A stretch of DNA of 64,000 bases, from assembly GCF_041197575.1 (NCBI RefSeq), contig NZ_JBDKXB010000008.1:62001-126000 (forward strand), read 5' to 3'. The notes under the pieces are model-generated. The model worked only from the letters and a program-made list of their open reading frames with translations, was not told the origin of the DNA and did no database searches. Below, one piece after another: positions 19,968 through 29,345 of the stretch. The stretch is from Thioalkalicoccus limnaeus. Its GTDB lineage: Bacteria > Pseudomonadota > Gammaproteobacteria > Chromatiales > Chromatiaceae. Both the position numbers and the translations under genes were made by a program. Every line of letters starts with the position of its first letter. The first letter of the stretch is position 1.

Positions 19968-20465
19968 TCAATCGTCGACGAGATGCCGGCGACGGATGTC
20001 GGCGAGCAGACCCTGCGCGGCCGCCTCGACCATGTCGAAGACCCGCTCGAAACCATTCGGCCCGCCGTAATAGGGGTCCGGCACCTCGCGGTTCGGCCAC
20101 TCCGGCGCGAAGTCCATGAATAACTTGAGCTTATGAGCCTCACTGCGAGGACAGATCTGCGCCAGCAACCGCCGGTTGTCGTCGTCCATCGCTAACACAT
20201 AGTGGAAACTGGCGAAATCCTCGACCACCACTTGGCGGGCACGGATTCGACTCAGATCGATGCCGCGGGCCCGAGCGGTCTTCTGCGCACGCGGATCCGG
20301 CGGATCTCCGACATGGTAAGCATGGGTACCAGCCGAATCCGTCACGATCCGATGCGCGACCCCGGCATCTTCGATCAGCCGTCCAAACACGCCTTCCGCA
20401 GTCGGGGACCGGCAGATATTCCCCATGCAAACGAAAAGCACTCTGACAGGCAAAGCCTTGTTCAT
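19968..20465 (-). CDS. Low-molecular-weight protein-tyrosine phosphatase
   Basis: 165-residue cytoplasmic phosphatase. The P-loop CMGNICRSPTA carries nucleophile Cys13 and Arg19, and the general acid is Asp130 in VPDPYYGG. Bacterial members either counteract BY-kinases of polysaccharide export or act more broadly; here no kinase or capsule gene is adjacent. It lies downstream of kdsB on the same strand but about 410 bases away, so co-transcription is doubtful. Confidence 0.93.
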   Translation of the reverse strand: MNKALPVRVLFVCMGNICRSPTAEGVFGRLIEDAGVAHRIVTDSAGTHAYHVGDPPDPRAQKTARARGIDLSRIRARQVVVEDFASFHYVLAMDDDNRRLLAQICPRSEAHKLKLFMDFAPEWPNREVPDPYYGGPNGFERVFDMVEAAAQGLLADIRRRHLVDD

Positions 20466-20840
20466 AGGATGTCCCCCATAGCCGGCGGGTCAATGCCGCA
20501 CCGAATGCCACCGCGAAGCAGGCACCAACTGGTCAGCCGCGATGATAACGCAAGGCGTCATCCACCCGTGCTTCGGACAGGCACGATCCGAGTGCCGAGA
20601 CTGGGATCGCCATGATGCACTGCACCAGCTTGAGGCATCGCGGGATCACAGCGTGCGACCAGAGCACCCAGACCGACCGAAAAAATGGCCCGTGAAGCGA
20701 TGCCAAGATGCGATAGAACAAACACTAACCTTGAAACACAGCGGCGATGGAGCGAGGTAGGCACAGATCATGCTTAATCAAACTCGAAAAGGCACTCTGC
20801 CCCATCGTCTGCGTTCTCTGACCTCCTCAGTGGTGATTTA
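20466..20840. other. Spacer leading to an orphan plus-strand terminator
   Basis: 375 bases upstream of a strong plus-strand terminator, with no gene on that strand. The short open frames here do not look like real proteins. It is the likely location of a small RNA gene. A TTGAAA at 20731 could be a -35 element, but no good -10 stands at the right distance, so no promoter is called. Confidence 0.35.
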
Positions 20841-20869
20841 CCCCCGCCTCACAGCGGGGGCATTTTTTT
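20841..20869 (+). terminator. Rho-independent terminator, orphan
   Basis: Perfect 7-bp stem CCCCCGC (20841-20847) with GCGGGGG (20854-20860), loop CTCACA, then CA and seven T residues (20863-20869). The T-run is only on the plus strand, while both flanking genes are on the minus strand, so it cannot terminate kdsB. A run of seven Ts is typical for Hfq-dependent small RNAs. Confidence 0.85.
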
Positions 20870-20876
20870 CCGCCGA

Positions 20877-21653
20877 TCAGGATGGTCGACGCTGCGTCGC
20901 CAGCCATGCCACTACCCTGCCCAGATCCGCATGCGTATCGACTCCAGGCGGTCCCGGCGATACCGCCGCGAGATCGACATGGATAGGTACCCCATGCCAG
21001 AGGGCGCGCAATTGCTCGAGGGATTCGGCGAGCTCGAGCGGCACCGGCGGCCAGGCGACGAAACGGGTCACGAACTCGGCTCGATAGGCATAAAGCCCAA
21101 TGTGACGAAGAAACAGCCTGTCGCCCGGCAGGCTCGACTCGCCTTTCAGAAACTCATCGCGATGCCAGGGTATCGGTGCCCGGGAGAAGTACAGGGCCAT
21201 GCCCTCGGTGTCGGTGACCACCTTGACCACGTGCGGATCGAACAGCACTCGGCGATCGGTGATCGGTTCGGCCAAGGTCGCAGCACCCAGTCCATCGCGA
21301 GCGGCCAGGTTCGCCGCGACCTGATCGATCAATGCGGCGGGCATCCCTGGCTCGTCGCCCTGTAGGTTGACGACCAGGGTATCATCCGCCCAGCCTCGCA
21401 GCTCGATCACCTCGGCGATTCGGTCGGTGCCGCTGGGATGGTCCGAACGCGTCATCTGGACATCGGCCCCGAAGCGATGACAAACGGCCCTGATCCGTTC
21501 GTCGTCGGTCGCGATCAAGACCTCCTCTGCGCCGGACGCACAGGCGCGCTCGTAGACGTGTTGCACCAAGGGCCTTCCTGCGAGGTCGACCAACGGTTTG
21601 CCGGGCAAGCGCGTCGAACCATAGCGCGCCGGGATCACAACCTTGAAGGTCAT
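20877..21653 (-). CDS. kdsB: 3-deoxy-manno-octulosonate cytidylyltransferase (CMP-KDO synthetase)
   Basis: Activates KDO with CTP for addition to lipid A. From the ATG at 21653 the protein has 258 residues and opens with FKVVIPARYGSTRLPGKPL, the nucleotide-binding signature. NLQGDEPGMP and FSRAPIPWHRD are further family motifs. A longer frame to 21791 adds unrelated residues and overlaps trm112, so it was trimmed. Last gene of the exbB-exbD-msbA-lpxK-trm112-kdsB run. Confidence 0.95.
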   Translation of the reverse strand: MTFKVVIPARYGSTRLPGKPLVDLAGRPLVQHVYERACASGAEEVLIATDDERIRAVCHRFGADVQMTRSDHPSGTDRIAEVIELRGWADDTLVVNLQGDEPGMPAALIDQVAANLAARDGLGAATLAEPITDRRVLFDPHVVKVVTDTEGMALYFSRAPIPWHRDEFLKGESSLPGDRLFLRHIGLYAYRAEFVTRFVAWPPVPLELAESLEQLRALWHGVPIHVDLAAVSPGPPGVDTHADLGRVVAWLATQRRPS

Positions 21654-21690
21654 CGAGCGCCTCCGCTCGTCGCGGCAAGGGGCACCGGCC

Positions 21691-21879
21691 TCACGGCTTC
21701 GGCACCTCTTCATCGGGGGCCAGCAAGCGCGCCTCTTCTTCGAGCATGATCGGGATGCCGTCGCGGATCGGGAAGGCCAACCGGTCGGCACGACAGATCA
21801 ATTCCGCGGCCGCCTGATCGTAGTAGAGCGGCCCCTTGCAGATGGGGCAGACCAAGATGTCCAGCAATCGCTTATCCAT
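21691..21879 (-). CDS. Trm112 family protein (YcaR-like)
   Basis: Small 62-residue protein starting MDKRLLDILVCPICKGPL. The CPxCK pair and GIPIMLEEEAR end are characteristic of the Trm112/YcaR family found between lpxK and kdsB. Homologues of Trm112 act as partners of methyltransferases; in bacteria the role is mostly unknown. Its start overlaps the lpxK stop by eight bases. Confidence 0.9.
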   Translation of the reverse strand: MDKRLLDILVCPICKGPLYYDQAAAELICRADRLAFPIRDGIPIMLEEEARLLAPDEEVPKP

Positions 21880-22855
21880 TTCGGAGCAAATCCTCGAGTC
21901 GTTGTGAAAAAGCGGCCGCGAAGCTCGCGTCCAAGCGGGCCGCAACCGGAAGATACCAGTGGTCCACCGCGGCCATTCGGGCACATTTGACGGCGTCTTT
22001 CTCGGTCATGATCACCGGGCCGCTTGGCCACCGCCGGACATCATCCGAACCGTACCGGTGGTGATCAGGGTATCGCCACTCCCGGACGATCAAACCCGCG
22101 GCACGCAACCCCTCGAAGAAACGAAGTGGGTTACCGATGCCGGCCACGGCCGTCACGGCCCGACCACGCCATGCGGCCAGGTCGGCGATCCGTTCGGGGT
22201 CGCGCAGGTTGACGACCCGGTCTCCGATCAGGTCCATCCGATAGCCGCCCGGCCAATCAGCGCCGTGGCCAACGACCATGTCCACAGTATCGACCCGTGC
22301 CGCCGGCTCGCGCAACGGCCCAGCCGGCAGACAGAGGCCGTTACCGAGGCCGCGCTGGCCATCGATGACCAGGATCTCGAGGTCGCGGGGCAGCCGGTAA
22401 TGCTGAAGGCCGTCGTCGCTGAGGATGATATCGCACCCCCCACGCGCGATGAGCCAGGCTCCTGCGGCGCGGCGATCGGGACCCGCGACGACGTTCACCC
22501 CGGTGCGTCGCGCCAGCACCACGGCCTCGTCGCCGACCAGATCCGGATCACTGTCTGGCGTCACCCATTGCGGCCATCGGCGTGCCTGACCGCGATAGCC
22601 GCGGGTGAGGATCCCTGGGCGATACCCCCCTCTGAGCAGCCAATCGGCGAGCCAGATGACCAGTGGGGTCTTGCCCGTGCCACCGACCGTGAGATTACCG
22701 ACGACGATGACCAGCGCCGGCAAGCGCCGCCTGGGGTCGCGACGGCCCCGATGTAGGCGCTGCCGAACCCGGACCAACCCTTCGAAGAGCCAGGATAGCG
22801 GGCGCAACGGATACCCGAGCGGGTGCCCCCGATACCAGATGTCCTCGGCGATCAT
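21872..22855 (-). CDS. lpxK: Tetraacyldisaccharide 4'-kinase LpxK
   Basis: Phosphorylates the 4' position of the lipid A disaccharide at the inner membrane. 327 residues. The N-terminus contains YRGHPLGYPLRPLSWLFEG, and the P-loop is GNLTVGGTGKTPLVIWLA near residue 52. SDDGLQHYRLPRDLEI and DPERIADLAAWRGR match the family. ATGA overlap with msbA upstream shows coupling of lipid A completion with its flippase. Confidence 0.95.
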   Translation of the reverse strand: MIAEDIWYRGHPLGYPLRPLSWLFEGLVRVRQRLHRGRRDPRRRLPALVIVVGNLTVGGTGKTPLVIWLADWLLRGGYRPGILTRGYRGQARRWPQWVTPDSDPDLVGDEAVVLARRTGVNVVAGPDRRAAGAWLIARGGCDIILSDDGLQHYRLPRDLEILVIDGQRGLGNGLCLPAGPLREPAARVDTVDMVVGHGADWPGGYRMDLIGDRVVNLRDPERIADLAAWRGRAVTAVAGIGNPLRFFEGLRAAGLIVREWRYPDHHRYGSDDVRRWPSGPVIMTEKDAVKCARMAAVDHWYLPVAARLDASFAAAFSQRLEDLLRNG

Positions 22856-24612
22856 TCGATGGCGCCGGCGAACTGCATCTGACGCAGACGGACATAATGA
22901 CCGTCGCAGCCGAGCAGTGCTCGATGGGTCCCCTGCTCGACGATGCGGCCTTCGTGCAGCACGATGATGCGATCGGCCTGTTCGATCGTCGAGAGTCGGT
23001 GGGCAATGATCAATGTCGTACGGTTGCGCATCAGCGCATCCAGCGCGCTCTGGATGTGGCGTTCCGACTCGGAGTCGAGCGCCGAGGTCGCTTCGTCGAG
23101 GATCAGGATCGGCGCATCCTTCAGCATCGCGCGCGCAATCGCGAGTCGCTGCCGCTGACCACCGGACAGCAGTACGCCGTGATCGCCGATCCGCGTCTCG
23201 AAGCCGGCCGGCAAGGCCTGGATGAACTCCAGCGCGTGTGCCGCGGCGGCCACCCGTTCCAAGTCGGCCGTCGTCACCTCGCCGATCCGCCCATACGCGA
23301 TGTTGTTCGCAACCGTATCGTTGAACAAGACGACATCCTGGCTGACCAGCGAGATCTGCGCGCGGAGGCTGGCCAGCCTCAAGTCGCCGATCTCGATCCC
23401 ATCGAGCAGGATCCGCCCGGCCGTCGCATCGTAGAAGCGCGGCAATAGATTGGCCAGGGTCGTCTTGCCGCTGCCGGAACGGCCGACGAGGGCCACCGTC
23501 TCACCGGCAGCGATGGTCAGATCGATGTCTCGGAGTACCGGACCCTTGTCGTCCGAGTACCGGTGAGCAACCCCGATGTATTCGATGCGCCCCTGCGCAC
23601 GGTCGAGGGTTCGCTGCCCGGTGTCCCGTTCCCGCTCACCATCGATCAATTCGAACAGACTGGCTGCGGCAACGATGCCCCGCTGCAGTTGGGAGTTGAC
23701 GGCCGTCAGGCGCTTCAACGGCCCCAAGAGTAGCGCCATTGCGACGATGAAGGACATGAAGGTGCCCACGGTCATGTCCTCGCGCAACCCTTGCAAGGTC
23801 GATAGATAGACCACGATGGCAATCGCGAGCGCCGCGATCAATTGGACCACGGGCACACTGACGGCTTCGGTCGCGACCATCCGCATTTGCAGCGACCGGG
23901 TCTTTTCGTTGACCCAGCCGAAACGTTGCGACTCTTGTCCCTCCCCGCCGAAGGCCTTGACGACACGATGCCCTTCGATCACCTGCTGGGCGGTCTGAGT
24001 CAGATCGCCGATCCGCTCCTGGATGCGTTGGCTGTAACGGCGAAAACGCCCGGTTGCGAATTTGATCGACAGCGCCATCGGCGGGCCGATCAGCAAGAAG
24101 ATCGCCGCCAGGGCCACGTCGACATAGACCATGAAGGCCAGCAGGCCGATCACGGTAAAGCCGTCGCGGATCAGCGTCGTCAACGCATAGGTAGCGGCCG
24201 TGGCCACGTTCTCGACGTTATAGGTCAGTTTCGCGAGGATCTGGCCCGAGCTGTTGTTGTCGTAATAACGCGTCGGCGAACGCAGCAACTGCTCGAACAT
24301 CTCGCGGCGCAGGTCGGCGACGACCCGGCGACCGACCCACTTCAGGCAGTAGGTATCGACGAAGCCAGCGAGGCCGCGAATCACGAAGAGCCCGATCAAC
24401 AGAAAAGGCATCATCCGCACGACATCGATGTCGCGGTCGACGAAGCTGCCGTCGAGGAGCGGCTTCATCAGGGCCGCGAAGGCCGGCTCGGTCGCCGCGA
24501 AGATCAACATGCCGACGACGGCGATCGCGAAGACCCCGCGATAGGGCATCGCATAGCCCAACAGGCGCCGATAGATCTGGCGCGCGACAGCGGAACCCGG
24601 AGCGATGGTCAT
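22852..24612 (-). CDS. msbA: Lipid A export ATP-binding/permease protein MsbA
   Basis: Homodimeric ABC flippase moving core-lipid A across the inner membrane. 586 residues: six-helix membrane domain (about 20-310) fused to an ABC domain with Walker A GRSGSGKTT, signature LLSGGQRQRLAIARAML, Walker B ILILDEATSALD and the switch histidine in IAHRLST. Length and synteny with lpxK and kdsB support MsbA rather than another ABC exporter. ATGA overlaps on both sides. Confidence 0.94.
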   Translation of the reverse strand: MTIAPGSAVARQIYRRLLGYAMPYRGVFAIAVVGMLIFAATEPAFAALMKPLLDGSFVDRDIDVVRMMPFLLIGLFVIRGLAGFVDTYCLKWVGRRVVADLRREMFEQLLRSPTRYYDNNSSGQILAKLTYNVENVATAATYALTTLIRDGFTVIGLLAFMVYVDVALAAIFLLIGPPMALSIKFATGRFRRYSQRIQERIGDLTQTAQQVIEGHRVVKAFGGEGQESQRFGWVNEKTRSLQMRMVATEAVSVPVVQLIAALAIAIVVYLSTLQGLREDMTVGTFMSFIVAMALLLGPLKRLTAVNSQLQRGIVAAASLFELIDGERERDTGQRTLDRAQGRIEYIGVAHRYSDDKGPVLRDIDLTIAAGETVALVGRSGSGKTTLANLLPRFYDATAGRILLDGIEIGDLRLASLRAQISLVSQDVVLFNDTVANNIAYGRIGEVTTADLERVAAAAHALEFIQALPAGFETRIGDHGVLLSGGQRQRLAIARAMLKDAPILILDEATSALDSESERHIQSALDALMRNRTTLIIAHRLSTIEQADRIIVLHEGRIVEQGTHRALLGCDGHYVRLRQMQFAGAIE

Positions 24613-25052
24613 GGGGCGGGATCGGCGGACGCGGGTTCTGTCGGACGCACGGCCGCGAACTGAATCCGCACCAACCCGATTCGACCCAGGACATCCAGTG
24701 CGGTCATGACCGCCTGATGCGGGGTCTGGGCATCGGCCTTGATCAGCACCGGTCGCTCGAGCGCGTCGCCGAGCACTGCGCGGACGGCACGCTCGAGATG
24801 GGCCGGCGAATCCCCATCCAGGCGTCGATCGGTGACATGGAAGGCCCCGACCCGGTCGATCTCGATCGTCAAGATATCCGGCTCCTCGACCAAGGCCGGC
24901 TCGCCCTCGGCCCGCGGCAGGTCGATCTGCAGACCCGTGTCCTCTTGGAAGGTCGTCGACACCATGAAGAAGATCAACAGCAGGAACACCACATCGATCA
25001 GCGGGGCCAGATTGATGTCAGGCGCCGCCGGACGCCGCGGCCGGAGATTCAT
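24609..25052 (-). CDS. exbD: Biopolymer transport protein ExbD/TolR
   Basis: 147 residues with one membrane helix near the N-terminus (LAPLIDVVFLLLIFFMVSTT); the Asp in this helix is the proton-coupling residue of the ExbD/TolR family. The rest is periplasmic and ends in ALDVLGRIGLVRIQ. Together with ExbB it forms a proton-driven motor. Placement next to msbA-lpxK is common in gammaproteobacteria, but the energised partner is not known from sequence. Confidence 0.92.
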   Translation of the reverse strand: MNLRPRRPAAPDINLAPLIDVVFLLLIFFMVSTTFQEDTGLQIDLPRAEGEPALVEEPDILTIEIDRVGAFHVTDRRLDGDSPAHLERAVRAVLGDALERPVLIKADAQTPHQAVMTALDVLGRIGLVRIQFAAVRPTEPASADPAP

Positions 25053-25678
25053 GCGCCCACCTCGTCGTCATGCTCGCGCTCACCTTTGATGACCTCGACC
25101 AACCGCAACGCCTGCTCTTCCATGCCGATCGCCAACGCATCGACCCGGCTGTTGAAGATGCGATGAAAGATCAGACTCGGGATCGCGACCGACAGGCCCG
25201 CCGCTGTGGTGATCAACGCCTGCGAGATACCGCCGGCCAGCATCCCGGGGTGGCCGACCCCGGCGCTGACGATGACCCCGAACACCTCGATCATGCCGAA
25301 CACGGTGCCGAGCAGACCTAGCAGCGGCGTCACGGCCGCGATCGTCCCCAAGGTCGTCAGGTACCGCTCCAGACCCGCGACGACCTGGCGGCCGGTATCG
25401 TGAATGGCCTCCTTCATGACCTCGCGCGAGTGATACCGATTGATCAGGCCGGCGCTCAAGATCCGACCCAACGGCGACCCTTCACGGATCTCTAGGATGC
25501 GCGCGCGCGTGAGCTGACCCGCACTGTGCCACTGCCAGATGCGTGTCACCAGACCGTCGGGCATGATGCGCGTTCGCCGCAAGGCCCAGGCCCGTTCCAG
25601 CACGATGGCGGTGGCGACGATCGAGCAGGCGATGATGGGCACCATCAGCCAGCCACCCGCTTGCATCAATTCGAGCAC
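25049..25678 (-). CDS. exbB: MotA/TolQ/ExbB proton channel family protein
   Basis: Inner-membrane motor subunit, 209 residues from a GTG at 25678. The start was chosen because AAGAGGA lies 9 bases upstream and the protein then begins VLELMQAGGWLMVPIIACS, the usual ExbB opening. Three membrane segments are seen, the last two around TTLGTIAAVTPLLGLLGTVFG and GISQALITTAAGLSVAIP. A longer frame to 26008 adds arginine-rich non-homologous sequence. First gene of the operon ending at kdsB. Confidence 0.92.
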   Translation of the reverse strand: MLELMQAGGWLMVPIIACSIVATAIVLERAWALRRTRIMPDGLVTRIWQWHSAGQLTRARILEIREGSPLGRILSAGLINRYHSREVMKEAIHDTGRQVVAGLERYLTTLGTIAAVTPLLGLLGTVFGMIEVFGVIVSAGVGHPGMLAGGISQALITTAAGLSVAIPSLIFHRIFNSRVDALAIGMEEQALRLVEVIKGEREHDDEVGA

Positions 25679-26041
25679 CGAGGGTATTCCTCTTAATAGA
25701 TAGATTGAGATCACATCGGCGATGATGGCGACCAAAGCCGGTCGGCGAGGGTCGGTCGCGCGATCCTCGAGCAGCGACCGACCCGACCAGCGTGCCGCCC
25801 GCGCGCCGGGTCGCCATGATACCCGAACGGTCAACCGACAGACGAACCGAAAGACGTGCAATCGATTGCCGGGATCCCGGGCTCTCGGTAGACTTAGAGA
25901 TCCACCGCGATACGAAACCGGTGGCCCGGTCGCTCCGCGACCCATCCCCTCATGGTTTCTGAGCACATCCCGGACCGACTGGTTACCGGAAGTCCTGGCA
26001 TCCATCACCTGACCAGAAGATCACCGACCACTGGAGTCATC
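25679..26041. other. Divergent spacer between exbB and ndk
   Basis: 363 bases holding the promoters of two long divergent operons. The exbB ribosome site (AAGAGGA) is at 25688-25694 and the ndk site (GGAG) at 26033-26036. No convincing -35/-10 pair or operator was found by eye. Confidence 0.4.
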
Positions 26042-26470
26042 ATGGCCGTCGAGCGCACCTTGTCGATCATCAAACCCAATGCCGTAGCCAAGAACGCGAT
26101 CGGCGCCATCCTGTCCCGTTTCGAACAGGCCGGCCTGCGAATCGTCGCGGCCCGCATGCTGCACCTGAGCCGTGAGCAGGCCACGGCCTTCTATGCCGTC
26201 CACCGGGAACGCCCCTTTTTCGCGGAACTCGTCGAGTTCATGACCTCGGGCCCGGTCACGGTCCAGGTTCTCGAGGGCGAAGGGGCCATCGCCCTCCATC
26301 GTGAGGTGATGGGGGCGACCGACCCGGCCAAGGCCGCGCCCGGGACCATTCGCGCCGATTTTGCCGACTCGCTGACCGAAAACGCCGTACATGGCTCCGA
26401 CTCGGCCGAGACCGCTGCTGCCGAGATCGCGTTCTTCTTCCCGGAGGGGGTTTGTGAACGCACCCGTTGA
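26042..26470 (+). CDS. ndk: Nucleoside diphosphate kinase
   Basis: Balances nucleoside triphosphate pools by a phospho-histidine mechanism. 142 residues. His117 in NAVHGSDS is the phosphorylated residue, at the same number as in E. coli; MAVERTLSIIKPNAV is the standard opening. GGAG sits five bases before the ATG. First gene of a plus-strand run to der; its end overlaps the rlmN start by 17 bases. Confidence 0.97.
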   Translation: MAVERTLSIIKPNAVAKNAIGAILSRFEQAGLRIVAARMLHLSREQATAFYAVHRERPFFAELVEFMTSGPVTVQVLEGEGAIALHREVMGATDPAKAAPGTIRADFADSLTENAVHGSDSAETAAAEIAFFFPEGVCERTR

Positions 26471-27572
26471 CACGGGTTTTGGTTCTGTCCCGGCCGAGCG
26501 GATCGAGCTACTCGATCTGGACCGGCCCGGGCTCGAACGCCTCGTGCTGGGATGGGGCTTCAAGGCCTTCCACGGACGAAATCTGTTCAAGTGGATCCAC
26601 AAGCACGGCGTGACCGATTTCACGGCCATGACGGACCTGCCCATTGCGTTGCGTGAGCGGCTCGCCGCGAGCGGTCGAGTCGCGCCACCGCGGGTCACGC
26701 GCCAACTCCCCTCCTCCGATGGAACCATCAAGTGGTTGATCGAGGTGGAGGGAGGGCAGCACATCGAGACCGTGCTGATACCCGAGAACGATCGCCGCAC
26801 CCTGTGCATATCGTCGCAAGTGGGTTGCGCCCTCGAGTGCGCCTTCTGCGCGACGGGCCGCCAGGGCTTCAACCGGAACCTGCGGGTCTCCGAGATCATC
26901 GGCCAGGTGTGGCTGGCTACGCGCCACCTGGGTGCGCCGCCATCGAACATCGTATTGATGGGCATGGGCGAGCCGCTCGCGAACTTCGATGCGGTCGTCA
27001 CGGCGACGGCCATGATGCAGGATGATTTGGGTTACATGGTCTCCCGGCACCGGGTCACCCTCAGCACCTCGGGTCTGGTGCCCCAGATCCACCGATTGCG
27101 GGAGGTCGCCGATGTCGCCCTGGCCGTGTCGTTGCACGCGCCGAACGATCGGCTGCGCGACGAACTGGTCCCGATCAATCGCAAGTACCCGCTCGCCGAG
27201 TTGATCCCGGCCTGCCGCGCCTATGTCGCCGCCGACAAGCGCCGCCGGATCACTTGGGAATATGTGATGCTCGACGGCGTCAATGACCGACTCGAACACG
27301 CCAAACAACTGATTCGATTGCTCGAGGGAACGCCGTCGAAGGTCAACCTGATTCCTTTCAACCCATTTCCGGGAAGCGATTTCCAAACCTCCCCGCCCGA
27401 GCGGGTCGAGGCCTTCCGCTTCCGCTTGATCCGGTCCGGGATCGTCACGACGACGCGCAAGACCCGCGGCGATGAGATCGCCGCCGCCTGCGGCCAATTG
27501 GTGGGACGGGTTCTCGATCGCACGCGCCGCTCGGCGAGTCGCCCCGCGCCGACGGTCGGGGTCCACCGATGA
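26454..27572 (+). CDS. rlmN: Dual-specificity 23S rRNA/tRNA adenine-C2 methyltransferase RlmN
   Basis: Radical SAM enzyme that methylates A2503 of 23S rRNA and A37 of some tRNAs. 372 residues from a GTG at 26454, chosen for the GGAGGGGG four bases upstream. The 4Fe-4S ligands are Cys125, Cys129 and Cys132 (CALECAFC), numbers identical to E. coli; the resolving cysteine is in DEIAAACGQL near the end. Ends with ATGA overlapping pilW. Confidence 0.95.
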   Translation: MNAPVDTGFGSVPAERIELLDLDRPGLERLVLGWGFKAFHGRNLFKWIHKHGVTDFTAMTDLPIALRERLAASGRVAPPRVTRQLPSSDGTIKWLIEVEGGQHIETVLIPENDRRTLCISSQVGCALECAFCATGRQGFNRNLRVSEIIGQVWLATRHLGAPPSNIVLMGMGEPLANFDAVVTATAMMQDDLGYMVSRHRVTLSTSGLVPQIHRLREVADVALAVSLHAPNDRLRDELVPINRKYPLAELIPACRAYVAADKRRRITWEYVMLDGVNDRLEHAKQLIRLLEGTPSKVNLIPFNPFPGSDFQTSPPERVEAFRFRLIRSGIVTTTRKTRGDEIAAACGQLVGRVLDRTRRSASRPAPTVGVHR

Positions 27573-28342
27573 GGAACGCGGTGCGCCTGATCGCGATGGC
27601 CGCTCTGTCGGTCCTGCTCGGGGCCTGCGCCAGCACCGGCGACACCGTGGATGACGGGGTGACACGGTTCACCACGCAACAGCGGGAAAGCCCCGGGGAC
27701 CTCTATGTGGCCCTGGCCGCCGAGTATTATCGGATGGGCCAGATGGAGGCCGCATTGGAGCGCGCGCAGCGGGCGCTACAGATCGACAATCGCAACGGAC
27801 GCGCACACTATTTGATGGCACTGATCCTGCAGAGCATCGGCGAGGATACCTCTGCGGCGAGACACTTCGAACAGGCGATCAGCCTCGAGCCGCAAAACGG
27901 CGACTTCCGGAATGCCTGGGGCGCCTTCCTGTGCCGGCAAGGTCGCTACGCGGAGGCCGATGCCCAGTTCACGGAGGCCCTCGCCAATCCGTTGTTCGCC
28001 GCACCCGCCGTGACCCTGACCAATGCTGCGGTCTGTGCGATCAACAGCGGAGACCCGACCAAGGGCGAAGGCTATCTGCGCCAGGCCTTGGCCCGCGAAC
28101 CAAATTTCGCCCCAGCCCTCCTGCGGATGGCCGAGATCGAATACCAGCGCGGCGACCACCGCACCGCCCGCGGCTATCTCGAGCGGCTCATGCAGACGGG
28201 TCCGGTGACACCCCAGGCCCTGCTGCTCGGCGTGCGTGTCGAACGGGCGCTCGGTAACCGGCAAGGTGCGCAAACCTATGCTCAATACCTGCGCCAGGCT
28301 TTTCCCGAGGCTCCCGAGAACAACGAACTGCGATCGCTATGA
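27569..28342 (+). CDS. pilW: Type IV pilus biogenesis/stability lipoprotein PilW (PilF)
   Basis: Outer-membrane pilotin of the type IV pilus secretin, a TPR protein. 257 residues with a lipoprotein signal (LSVLLGAC near residue 17-24) followed by about five to six TPR units (for example AEYYRMGQMEAALERAQRAL and AWGAFLCRQGRYAEADAQF). Position between rlmN and rodZ is the conserved one. ATGA overlaps at both ends imply translational coupling. Confidence 0.92.
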   Translation: MRNAVRLIAMAALSVLLGACASTGDTVDDGVTRFTTQQRESPGDLYVALAAEYYRMGQMEAALERAQRALQIDNRNGRAHYLMALILQSIGEDTSAARHFEQAISLEPQNGDFRNAWGAFLCRQGRYAEADAQFTEALANPLFAAPAVTLTNAAVCAINSGDPTKGEGYLRQALAREPNFAPALLRMAEIEYQRGDHRTARGYLERLMQTGPVTPQALLLGVRVERALGNRQGAQTYAQYLRQAFPEAPENNELRSL

Positions 28343-29319
28343 AGGATCACCAAGCCTTTTTTCCGGACACCGATGCTGCTGCGCTGCCCGACCAGGCCGG
28401 ACCAGGGCGTCGACTGCGACAAGCCCGCGAGGCTCATGGGCTGACTCGCGAACAGGTCGCCGCGGATCTGCACCTGAAGCTGTCGCTCGTCGCGGCCCTC
28501 GAACAGGACCGTTTCGAGGATCTTCCCGGCCAGGTCTTCGTCACCGGTTACCTGCGCAACTACGCCCGTCTCCTCGGTCTCGACTCGGAGCCGCTGATCC
28601 AAGCCTATCGTGCCGTGCATCGCCCGACCGAATCACCCGTTCGGCGACGGGTCACCGGCGCTTCACGCCGCCAAATCGGAAGCGGACACCTGATCATCCG
28701 CTTGATCAGTGCCACGCTCGCGATCGGGATCGTGACCCTGCTGCTCTTGTGGTGGCAGAACAGTCATATACCGATCGGATTCCATGAGACGGCCGAGATC
28801 CAGGACGAGGCCACCCTAACGATATCGGACCGCGCGATGGACGACGACGTCCTGATCGGTCCGGCACCGGCGATCGACGATGGTCTCCTGACCAGCCCGG
28901 CACCGGCCTCGCCGATCCCCGACGAATTGGTCGAGTCTCGTCTGGAGTCGGACTCGCTCGCGGCAGCCACGGTCGACGAGGAACCCAGGGCACCGGCGCC
29001 AGACGAGACGGCGCTGGACCAGGACCGGATGAACCGCGCGGCGCCGATCGAGCCCTCCGAAGCCACGACAAGCCGCGTCGAGCTCGCCTTCGATGGTCCC
29101 TGCTGGGTCGATATTCGCGATGCGACACGCGAGTTCAAGCTCTTCGGTGAGATGGCCAAGGGTGATCACCGCGTCCTGGAGGGGACCCCGCCTTGGTCGA
29201 TGATCATCGGCAACGCCGCGGCCGTGACCATCCGGATCGATGGCGAGCCGTTCGACCTGGCCAGCCGCGCGCGCGGCAACGTCGCCCGCTTCACCCTCGA
29301 CCCAACGACCAACCAGTGA
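28339..29319 (+). CDS. rodZ: Cytoskeletal protein RodZ
   Basis: Links MreB to the cell-wall elongation machinery. 326 residues: cytoplasmic helix-turn-helix domain (about 20-95, RLRQAREAHGLTREQVAADL), one membrane helix (about 115-138), an acidic Ala/Pro/Asp-rich periplasmic linker and a C-terminal DUF4115 domain (about 235-325, starting near VELAFDGPCWVDIRDA). This is the full RodZ layout. hisS follows after 26 bases; ispG, commonly located here, is absent. Confidence 0.93.
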   Translation: MKDHQAFFPDTDAAALPDQAGPGRRLRQAREAHGLTREQVAADLHLKLSLVAALEQDRFEDLPGQVFVTGYLRNYARLLGLDSEPLIQAYRAVHRPTESPVRRRVTGASRRQIGSGHLIIRLISATLAIGIVTLLLLWWQNSHIPIGFHETAEIQDEATLTISDRAMDDDVLIGPAPAIDDGLLTSPAPASPIPDELVESRLESDSLAAATVDEEPRAPAPDETALDQDRMNRAAPIEPSEATTSRVELAFDGPCWVDIRDATREFKLFGEMAKGDHRVLEGTPPWSMIIGNAAAVTIRIDGEPFDLASRARGNVARFTLDPTTNQ

Positions 29320-29345
29320 CCGATCGACGAGCGACCAACGACACG

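Noticed and set aside
20731..20760. TTGAAA as -35 of a small RNA promoter
   Set aside because: No acceptable -10 at 16-18 bases distance.
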